A DNA stretch of 10,354 nucleotides, taken from contig JBJEKU010000069.1 of the NCBI GenBank assembly GCA_051878795.1, forward strand, positions 1-10,354, written 5' to 3'. Shown piece by piece: positions 1-5,888 of this stretch (the stretch's first letter is position 1; each line of letters starts with the position of its first letter). Under the pieces are notes generated by a model. It ran no database searches, was not told the origin of the DNA, and was given only the letters and a program-made list of their open reading frames with translations. Source of the stretch: W1P20-047 sp051878795. GTDB taxonomy: Bacteria; Actinomycetota; Coriobacteriia; Coriobacteriales; Eggerthellaceae. The position numbers were made by a program, and so were the translations under genes.

Positions 1-1
1 A

Positions 2-46
2 CTTGACTTTAATGCACCATCTGGGAAAATGGATTACGTCAAATAA
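2..46 (+). CDS. Possible C-terminal end of an upstream gene (partial)
   Basis: The frame starting at base 2 is open from the window edge and ends at TAA 44-46. It reads LDFNAPSGKMDYVK, which looks like an ordinary protein C-terminus, and it lies on the same strand 40 bases before nifS. Only 14 residues are visible, so no family can be named. A Rrf2-type regulator is a common neighbour of nifS-nifU pairs, but nothing here proves that. The frame could also be chance. Confidence 0.3.
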   Translation, partial: LDFNAPSGKMDYVK

Positions 47-59
47 CCTACCAAATAAC
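40..59. repeat. Short direct repeat upstream of nifS
   Basis: CAAATAAC occurs at 40-47 and again at 52-59, a 12-base period, about one helical turn. It lies 28 bases upstream of the nifS start and overlaps the end of the possible upstream gene. It could be part of a regulator site for the Fe-S genes, but it is short and AT-rich, so chance is a real alternative. No convincing -35/-10 pair was found in this leader. Confidence 0.3.
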
Positions 60-86
60 TAGGTGAAAGCTTAGGAGCATAAGGAT

Positions 87-1316
87 ATGAAGCAGATCTA
101 TCTTGATAATGCATCGACTACCCCTGTCCGTTCGGAAGTCTTAGAGGCGATGATCCCGTATTTTTCGGAGGAATTCGGCAACCCCTCTTCCATCTACCCA
201 CTTGGGCAGCGGGCGTCGTGTGCTGTTTCGCAGGCGCGTGAAGGCATTGCGGCTTTGATCGGGGCAAAGCCCCAGGAAATCTTCTTCACTTCGGGTGGAT
301 CGGAAGCGGATAATTGGGCGCTCAAGGGCTACGCGCGGGCGAATAGGAAGCGCGGGAGCCATATCATCACAACGGCAATCGAGCATCATGCCATCCTCCA
401 CTCATGCCAGGCTCTCGAACGGGAAGGCTTCCAGGTTACCTATCTTCCGGTGAACAGCGATGGTTTGGTCGACCCGCAAGAATTCGAATCCGCAATCCGG
501 GAAGACACCATCCTTGCATCCGTCATGTTCGCCAATAACGAAATCGGCACGATCGAACCCATCGCCCGTTTGGCGGAAATAGCGAAATCCCATGGGGTTG
601 CCTTCCATACCGATGCGGTTCAGGCTTTCGCGCATGTTCCCATCGATGTCGATGCGTTGGGTGTCGATATGCTTTCCGCAAGCGCCCATAAGCTGAACGG
701 CCCGAAAGGCGTGGGATTGCTCTATGTGCGCAAGGGAATTCGCCTGGAGAACCTCATCGATGGCGGGCAGCAGGAGCGCGGTAAGCGCGCCACAACGGAA
801 AACGTCCCCGGAATCGTCGGTTTCGCGAAGGCAGCCCAGCTTGCCTTCGGGGAATTGGATACGGAAACCGCCCGCCAGCGCGAACTGCGCGATCATGCAA
901 TCGAGCGCATCCTCGCGGAGATTCCCCATGCGAAGCTGAATGGAAGCCGGGAGAGCAGGCTTGCCAATAATGTGAACTTCTCCTTCGAGTTCATCGAGGG
1001 CGAGGGCATGCTGCTCCATCTGGCGTCGCGTGGCATCTGCGTTTCCAGCGGGAGTGCCTGCACTTCCGGAAGCCTCGATCCCAGCCATGTGCTCATTGCG
1101 ATCGGGCTTCCCCATGAGATAGCCCATGGATCGCTGCGTATAACCTTGGGTCGCGATACGAGCCTGGAGGATGTCGATTTCGCCATCGATTCCCTGAAGA
1201 CGACTTTGGAGAACCTGCGTGCGATGAGCCCTCTCTACGAGGATTACCGCAATGGCAAGTACGAAGGGATCCTCGACTCGTGGAAGGCGAAGGGTATCGC
1301 GCATATCAGCGCATAG
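87..1316 (+). CDS. nifS: Cysteine desulfurase, NifS/IscS family
   Basis: A PLP-dependent cytosolic enzyme that takes sulfur from L-cysteine as an enzyme-bound persulfide, leaving alanine, and passes it to scaffold proteins for Fe-S clusters and possibly to tRNA thiolation. At 409 residues it is normal for the family. Visible landmarks are the N-terminal YLDNASTTP, the stacking His in EHHA (H101), HTDAVQ with D176 and Q179 contacting PLP, the Schiff-base lysine K202 in SASAHKLNGPKG, the persulfide cysteine C325 in SSGSACTSGS, and RIT at 351-353 that binds the substrate carboxylate. The short unbroken loop around C325 marks the group I (NifS/IscS) type rather than SufS. The ATG is supported by AGGAG at 73-77, 9 bases upstream. 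The scaffold gene follows 142 bases later on the same strand, fitting a minimal ISC unit. Naming it nifS rather than iscS is a convention; no nitrogenase gene is visible. Confidence 0.96.
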   Translation: MKQIYLDNASTTPVRSEVLEAMIPYFSEEFGNPSSIYPLGQRASCAVSQAREGIAALIGAKPQEIFFTSGGSEADNWALKGYARANRKRGSHIITTAIEHHAILHSCQALEREGFQVTYLPVNSDGLVDPQEFESAIREDTILASVMFANNEIGTIEPIARLAEIAKSHGVAFHTDAVQAFAHVPIDVDALGVDMLSASAHKLNGPKGVGLLYVRKGIRLENLIDGGQQERGKRATTENVPGIVGFAKAAQLAFGELDTETARQRELRDHAIERILAEIPHAKLNGSRESRLANNVNFSFEFIEGEGMLLHLASRGICVSSGSACTSGSLDPSHVLIAIGLPHEIAHGSLRITLGRDTSLEDVDFAIDSLKTTLENLRAMSPLYEDYRNGKYEGILDSWKAKGIAHISA

Positions 1317-1458
1317 GAAGCGGATCCGCTCTGTCCGTTCGGGTTTTCCGCTCCGATGCTTAAGAAGAATGCGGATATTCCGAATCGTAAAGGGTTTTGA
1401 GGCACAGAACCAATCGCCCGGCTGGTTTCGGCTCGGGTGTTTCGAAAGGAATCAGATC

Positions 1459-1923
1459 ATGGCAATGAATTATTCCGATGCGGTAATGGATCATTTCACC
1501 AATCCGCGAAATGTAGGTGAAATCGAGAATGCAAGTGGATGCGGCACTGTGGGCAATGCCGTCTGCGGGGATATCATGCGCATCTATCTGGACATCGACG
1601 ACTCCGGGGTGATCAGGGATGCGAAGTTCAAGACCTTCGGCTGCGGCGCTGCGATTGCGACCAGCAGCATGGCGACCGAGCTTGTGAAGGGCAAGACGGT
1701 GCAGGAAGCCCTGGAAGTGACGAATAAAGCGGTGATGGAAGCACTCGACGGCTTGCCGCCCGTGAAGGTGCACTGCTCGCTCTTGGCGGAAGAGGCGATC
1801 CATGCAGCGCTTTGGGACTACGCTGAAAGGAAGGGAATCAAGATCGAGGGTTTGGAAAAGCCAGTCCAAGACATTGGAGAGCATTCCCATGTGGAAGTGG
1901 TGGAAGACGAATCGGAATTGTGA
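1459..1923 (+). CDS. nifU: Fe-S cluster scaffold, IscU/NifU N-domain type
   Basis: A scaffold on which Fe-S clusters are built from NifS-derived sulfur before transfer to target proteins. The 154-residue protein has the three cluster ligands C36 (AVCGD), C62 (GCGAA) and C106 (VHCS), plus D38 and H105, which normally complete or tune the site. The 44-residue step from C62 to C106 lacks the insertion seen in SufU, so this is the IscU type. LPPVK at 99-103 is the motif recognised by the HscA chaperone in E. coli IscU. Full NifU has a C-terminal Nfu domain; here only an acidic tail follows (about 130-154). The start is chosen at 1459 because AAAGGA at 1445-1450 sits 8 bases upstream; ATG 1465 is a possible alternative. 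The frame runs open back to 1252, but that part overlaps nifS and is not coding. The 142-base gap after nifS shows no clear terminator or promoter. Confidence 0.95.
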   Translation: MAMNYSDAVMDHFTNPRNVGEIENASGCGTVGNAVCGDIMRIYLDIDDSGVIRDAKFKTFGCGAAIATSSMATELVKGKTVQEALEVTNKAVMEALDGLPPVKVHCSLLAEEAIHAALWDYAERKGIKIEGLEKPVQDIGEHSHVEVVEDESEL

Positions 1924-1932
1924 AACGAATCT

Positions 1933-1958
1933 AGAAGACCTCCTTTCGGAGGTCTTCT
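1933..1958 (+). terminator. Intrinsic terminator after nifU
   Basis: A perfect 11-base-pair stem, AGAAGACCTCC (1933-1943) with GGAGGTCTTCT (1948-1958), closed by the loop TTTC. It begins 10 bases after the nifU stop. The following bases (CCTCTGCCTATT) are pyrimidine-rich but have no run of T, so termination may be partial. It marks the end of the nifS-nifU unit. Confidence 0.8.
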
Positions 1959-2102
1959 CCTCTGCCTATTCAGCGGAAAACCGCAAATCTTATTGCAGAA
2001 ATTGTGGATAGAGTGCTTCTTAGCGGTTATTTGTCGTTCATTCTTCCGTGTGAACCCCTTGCATTTAGTAAACTTGTCTGGTTTGAACACAAGGAGAATC
2101 CT

Positions 2103-3362
2103 ATGCCCAAATCAACGAGGAAGCACGTTTCGAAGCGGGGGCGGGAAAAGCAGGTGAACAGCCGGCAGACCGGCTTCAAGCCCGCATACAATCCAAGCCA
2201 CGTGAAGAAGAGTTCCGGTGCCTCTACAATGGACAGGGAGCATATCGCTGCAGTGCAGGTTGGGGCAAACCAAGCCAAGCCGACTGCAAAGAAGAAGCGT
2301 CCCATCCGTAAGGTGGTTATCACCATCCTTCTCGTATTGTTCGTTCTCGCCCTGCTTGCGGGTGCGGCCTTCGGTTTGTATGTGAACCAGATCGGCAATG
2401 CCATCAAGGTCCAGGATGAAGAGCAAGCTGTCGCAATCGATGAGATGCTCACTCCTGTGGTGTCCGATGAGCCCTTCTACATGATGGTGATCGGTTCCGA
2501 TAGCAGGAATGACGAATTCGGCCAGCGCTCCGATACCAATATCGTGGCAAGGATTGATCCGACAACGAATACGGTCACCCTCATCTCCATCCCCCGCGAT
2601 ACCGCTATCGACATCGATGGAAACGTCGAGAAGTTCAATGCGGCATACAATTACAACGGCGCTCAAGGTGCTATCAAGGCTGCAAACGAGCTGCTGGGTG
2701 TTCAGATGTCCCATTATGTGGAAATCGACTTCTCCGGTTTGGTCGATTTGATCGATGAAGTCGGCGGTGTCGAAGTCGATGTGCCTATGAAGATCGAGGA
2801 CGCGGATGCTGGTGGAAAGCTCGAAGCCGGCGAGCAGACCCTCAATGGCGAGCAGGCGCTCGTGTTCGCAAGATCGCGTTCGTATACCACCGGCGACTTC
2901 CAGCGCAGTGCGAACCAAAGGCTTCTGGTGGAAGCCTTCATCGAGAAGGTATTGAGCATGCCCGCCGCCGATATCCCCGGTTTGGTGAAGCAGGCGGCTA
3001 AGTGCATCACCACCGACATGAGCCTGACCGATATCATCGGGTACATCCAGAAGTTCCAGGATGCCGATGGTTTGACCATCTATTCCGCAATGATTCCTTC
3101 GACTACAGCCGATTCCGATGGTGTGAGCTATGTGGTTTGCGACGTCGAATCCTTGAAGGAGATGATGAAGGTTGTCAACGAGGGAGGCGATCCCTCCACG
3201 GTAGTCACCGATAACACCATCACCTCCAGCGAGGAGGCCGAGGCCCTCGGCGAAAGCGGCATCCCGATTTATGTGGAAACCGATATCGCCAATGGAACGA
3301 TCCAAGCCGAAGAAGGGGACCAGGCATCCGAAGGCGATTGGGTGCCTTCGGAAACGGAATAG
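2103..3362 (+). CDS. LytR-CpsA-Psr (LCP) family cell-wall polymer ligase
   Basis: LCP proteins transfer lipid-linked polymers (teichoic acids, arabinogalactan, capsule) to peptidoglycan or wall proteins outside the membrane. This 419-residue protein has a very basic cytoplasmic head (1-70, ending KKKRPIRK), one membrane segment (about 71-93), then the LCP domain. Seen in it are GSDSR (131-135), RSDTN (142-146), SIPRD (162-166), KFNAAY (177-182), FARSR (255-259) and DFQR...NQR (265-273). These correspond to the Arg/Asp residues that bind the pyrophosphate and metal in characterised LCP enzymes. The last 80 or so residues are acidic and probably flexible. The start at 2103 has AAGGAG at 2091-2096, 6 bases away; a GTG at 2004 in the same frame has no such site and would put odd residues ahead of the basic head. 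It follows a terminator, so it needs its own promoter in 1959-2090; I see none that is convincing. The polymer attached cannot be told from sequence. Confidence 0.93.
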   Translation: MPKSTRKHVSKRGREKQVNSRQTGFKPAYNPSHVKKSSGASTMDREHIAAVQVGANQAKPTAKKKRPIRKVVITILLVLFVLALLAGAAFGLYVNQIGNAIKVQDEEQAVAIDEMLTPVVSDEPFYMMVIGSDSRNDEFGQRSDTNIVARIDPTTNTVTLISIPRDTAIDIDGNVEKFNAAYNYNGAQGAIKAANELLGVQMSHYVEIDFSGLVDLIDEVGGVEVDVPMKIEDADAGGKLEAGEQTLNGEQALVFARSRSYTTGDFQRSANQRLLVEAFIEKVLSMPAADIPGLVKQAAKCITTDMSLTDIIGYIQKFQDADGLTIYSAMIPSTTADSDGVSYVVCDVESLKEMMKVVNEGGDPSTVVTDNTITSSEEAEALGESGIPIYVETDIANGTIQAEEGDQASEGDWVPSETE

Positions 3363-3448
3363 CGGGAATCGATCCGTTGTTCGGGGCTTCGCTTCCAATC
3401 AGGCTGCGGCTGTCCGAAAGACGGTAGTCCTTCCAGGGGGCTCTTTAC

Positions 3449-3559
3449 ATGAATATCGTCCATGTGCCATTCGCAAGCGAATGGCACATGCGTATTATCG
3501 AAATAGAATCCGAGCCGGGGAATCCGGCGTGCATACCGGTATATGCTTGGGAAGGGTAG
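3449..3559 (+). CDS. Possible 36-residue leader peptide ahead of menD
   Basis: A small frame, MNIVHVPFAS...VYAWEG, starts at ATG 3449 behind AGGGGG at 3435-3440 (8-base spacing), one of the better ribosome sites in the window. It stops at TAG 3557-3559, only 4 bases before the chosen menD start, and its last codons contain the menD ribosome site (AAGGG 3552-3556), an arrangement typical of translational coupling. Codons 5-14 encode the whole 30-base palindrome at 3461-3490, so a ribosome on this frame would open that hairpin. I recognise no family. It could be a regulatory leader, a real small protein, or chance in a 201-base gap; codon use is not decisive (two ATA, two GGG). Confidence 0.45.
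   Translation: MNIVHVPFASEWHMRIIEIESEPGNPACIPVYAWEG
3461..3490. repeat. Perfect 30-base inverted repeat upstream of menD
   Basis: The arms 3461-3474 and 3477-3490 are exact reverse complements, 14 bases each, with 2 bases between them; as RNA this would fold into a 13-bp stem with a CAAG-type tetraloop. No T run follows on either strand, so it is not a standard intrinsic terminator. It lies 73 bases before menD inside the possible leader ORF. Options are an RNA switch working with that ORF, an mRNA stabiliser or processing site, or an operator for a dimeric regulator. Confidence 0.75.
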
Positions 3560-3563
3560 GGAA

Positions 3564-5768
3564 ATGGCACAACCGATTGACGAAAACGTCCTCTTGGCAA
3601 CCCAGAGGGCAATCGCCCGTGCACGAGGCCAAGAGGTTTTCATTGCCCCTGTTGCCGACGATGCCGACCCCTCCGTGAGCGCTAAGCTGTACAAGATCAC
3701 GACGACGTCGGCAGGAGGGGAATCCGCTGGCGAAACACAGCAGACGGCTCCACAAGAACCTGTGAAGACCGCGGGTAAGCAGCATCGTGGATGGTTCTTC
3801 AGGAAAAGCGAAGAGGATGCGGCAGGCGTGGTGATCCATTGCGATCCAGCGTCTGAATATGAAACGGTTTCCGAAGCTCGTGTCCCCTATGTTCCCGAGC
3901 AGTCTGCACGATCTGCGCAAAAGCCCGCCGAAGCACCCTATGTACCTTTGGAGCGCGAAGAGGAAGAGGTGGAAGTTCCCCATTTCAAGCTCGCGTGCAG
4001 CCGCTCTGCATACGGCTCCAAAGCGGAGCTTCGCAGCAGTGCCGAAGCCTGCGACCTGTTCCTCAACCACTTCTTCGCCCAACTGGTCCGTTGCGGTGTG
4101 AAGAATGCGGTAATCAGCCCCGGGATCCAGTCGACCGCCCTTGCCTTGAAGGCACGCGAGCATTTCAAGGAAGTGTACGTTGATTCCGACGAGCGCAGCG
4201 CAGCCTTCTTCGCTTTGGGTATCGCCAAGGCTACAGGTAATGCCGTCGTCCTCATCGGGTCGGGTGCTACGGCCGCTGCGAACTGGATGCCTGCGGTACT
4301 TGAAGCCGAAATGGCACGTGTTCCCTTGATGCTGCTGACGGCGGATAAGCCCGCATACCTGCAAAACCACGGCTATGCCGGTGCTGCAGGCCAGCTCCAG
4401 TTCTTCGGAGGGCACGTGAAGAGCTTCTTCCAGATGCCCGTTCCTTCGAAGAAACCCGAGGATCTTTCATTCGCATGCCAAGTCGCCCTCGATGCATGTA
4501 TCGCCTGTCATGGCAATCTGCCCAATGTCGCCTGTGCGGATGCGGGCCCTGTGCATATCAACTTTCCCTTCGCGAATCCAATCAAGCCCACCCCCTATGG
4601 CGGGAAGGTGCTGACGAAGGATCTGCCTGCCGCGGTGTTTGCGGGGCAGGGTTTGATGCCGGAAGATGCCAAGGGCTTATTCGACTTGATTCGCGGAAAG
4701 CGCGTTGTAGCGGTCTGCGGCGAAGGCACTTGCGGCAGCACTGCCGACGCAAGGCAGCTGCTCAATTTCGCCCACACACGCAACATTCCCTTGTTCGCCG
4801 ATGCGCTTTCCGGATTGAGGAGCTTTTCCGACTCCATGATCATCGACCATTTCGATGCCATCCTAGGCGGCGAGGCGGTGCCTCATATCGAGGTGGTTAT
4901 CCGCTTCGGGCGCTGGCCGCTGTCCGACCGCCTGACCGAGGCGATCAAGGTGATGGGTGCGATCCAGATCGTGGTCGATATCCGGGATAGCAGGGATTAC
5001 ACCAATACCACCGACATCTTCGTGCATTGCGCGCCGACGGTATTCTGCGAAGCCATGACCTTCTTCGATTCCTCGGATAAGGCAAGCCGCCGTGCGTGCC
5101 GGGAATGGCAGACCTTCAACGACTTGATGAGCCATAAACTCCGTGCCATCAAACTGCGCGACGGTGTAGACGACTATGAAGGCGCTTACATGTACGAGTT
5201 GCTTGAGGCTGCTCCGGCCAATTCGCTGGTATGGTGCGCCAACGGTGCGAGCATGGTTGCGCTCGATCTGTTCTACTGCAAGGGCGACAAGCGACTGAAG
5301 GTACTGGCGAACAGGGGTGCGGTCGGTATCGACGGGGTGCTTTCGAGTGCGTTCGGTGCAGCCCAGAAGTTCGAGCAGACCACGGTCGTGACCGGTGACA
5401 TGGCCTTCCTCCATGACATCAATGCGCTTGCATTGCAGAATGAATTCAGGATCAGGGAAAACCACGGAGCCGGTAAGATGCCCTCCATTGTCGTGGTGCT
5501 CTTGAACAACTGCGGTGCCGGCGCCTTCGAGATGCTCCCCGAAAAGCCCGAAGACGAAAGCTTCGAGCGCCTGTTCGTGAATCCCCAATCGGTAGATTTC
5601 AAACGCCTGGCAGATGGTTTCGGTATTACCTGCCGAACGGTGACCACGGTGAATACCTTCCGTCGCACCTATTCTGCCCTTTTAGGCGAGCCTGGGATCA
5701 ATATCCTGGAGGTTCTTCTTCCGATTGCGGGCATGCGCGATCGCTTTGCCGAATACAGGCAGATCTAG
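3564..5768 (+). CDS. menD: MenD-like ThDP enzyme (SEPHCHC synthase family) with N-terminal extension
   Basis: MenD joins 2-oxoglutarate, decarboxylated on ThDP, to isochorismate to give SEPHCHC, the first committed step of menaquinone synthesis. The 734-residue protein is well above the usual 550-600: residues 1-160 are an unrecognised Pro/Glu-rich extension, and the MenD fold runs from about 161 to the end. Clear landmarks are SPGIQST (185-191), the ThDP-activating glutamate E210 in DERSAAFFALG, LTADKP (258-263), NRGAVGIDG (583-591), the Mg/ThDP motif GDMAFLHDINAL (611-622) and NNCGAGAF (648-655). Compared with E. coli MenD as I recall it, R33 is Q189, R107 is K262, Q118 is G273, K292 is D455 and R395 is L567, while E55 (E210), R293 (R456), S391 (S563), R413 (R584) and F475 (F655) are kept. 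The start at 3564 is favoured by AAGGG at 3552-3556, 7 bases away; ATG 3543 in frame lacks a site. Family membership is firm; its exact substrates are not. Confidence 0.88.
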   Translation: MAQPIDENVLLATQRAIARARGQEVFIAPVADDADPSVSAKLYKITTTSAGGESAGETQQTAPQEPVKTAGKQHRGWFFRKSEEDAAGVVIHCDPASEYETVSEARVPYVPEQSARSAQKPAEAPYVPLEREEEEVEVPHFKLACSRSAYGSKAELRSSAEACDLFLNHFFAQLVRCGVKNAVISPGIQSTALALKAREHFKEVYVDSDERSAAFFALGIAKATGNAVVLIGSGATAAANWMPAVLEAEMARVPLMLLTADKPAYLQNHGYAGAAGQLQFFGGHVKSFFQMPVPSKKPEDLSFACQVALDACIACHGNLPNVACADAGPVHINFPFANPIKPTPYGGKVLTKDLPAAVFAGQGLMPEDAKGLFDLIRGKRVVAVCGEGTCGSTADARQLLNFAHTRNIPLFADALSGLRSFSDSMIIDHFDAILGGEAVPHIEVVIRFGRWPLSDRLTEAIKVMGAIQIVVDIRDSRDYTNTTDIFVHCAPTVFCEAMTFFDSSDKASRRACREWQTFNDLMSHKLRAIKLRDGVDDYEGAYMYELLEAAPANSLVWCANGASMVALDLFYCKGDKRLKVLANRGAVGIDGVLSSAFGAAQKFEQTTVVTGDMAFLHDINALALQNEFRIRENHGAGKMPSIVVVLLNNCGAGAFEMLPEKPEDESFERLFVNPQSVDFKRLADGFGITCRTVTTVNTFRRTYSALLGEPGINILEVLLPIAGMRDRFAEYRQI

Positions 5769-5781
5769 CTGAAACCACTTT

Positions 5782-5825
5782 CATGCCGCTTGGATTGCAA
5801 CGCGAGTCCGGGCGGCATGTTTTTT
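5782..5825 (+). terminator. Intrinsic terminator between menD and menE-menC
   Basis: CATGCCGC (5782-5789) pairs with GCGGCATG (5812-5819) and is followed directly by six T (5820-5825). Inside, TTGGA (5790-5794) can pair with TCCGG (5807-5811) with two G-U pairs, extending the stem to 13 pairs with a 12-base loop. It starts 14 bases after the menD stop. It implies that menE-menC is transcribed separately or by read-through. The 63 bases left before the menE-menC start show no obvious promoter. Confidence 0.85.
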
Positions 5826-5888
5826 GCAAGCCGATGAAGGTCCTGTTATCTTCGCGCCTTCGTCCTGAGAATCTTGGTGAACGAGCTT

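Noticed and set aside
402..1304. 300-codon open frame antisense to nifS
   Set aside because: It lies wholly over a clear nifS gene, shows no protein-like motifs and reflects codon bias on the coding strand.
1319..1330. 12-base palindrome just after nifS
   Set aside because: It has no loop and no T run, and is short enough to be chance.
1356..1400. 14-codon frame between nifS and the scaffold gene
   Set aside because: It has no ribosome site and is too short to support.
1252..1458. N-terminal extension of the scaffold frame back into nifS
   Set aside because: It overlaps nifS, and the good ribosome site at 1445-1450 and the family N-terminus both support 1459.
2112..3398. 428-codon open frame antisense to the LCP gene
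   Set aside because: It is a shadow of the LCP gene; the His/Asp/Ile-rich composition is that of reverse-complemented codons.
3470..3498. TTCGCA / TATTAT promoter-like pair inside the palindrome
   Set aside because: The spacing is 17 but the -35 is weak and the overlap with the hairpin makes a chance match likely; kept only as an alternative reading of the palindrome.
4863..5588. 241-codon open frame antisense to menD
   Set aside because: It is a shadow of well-conserved MenD motifs on the other strand.
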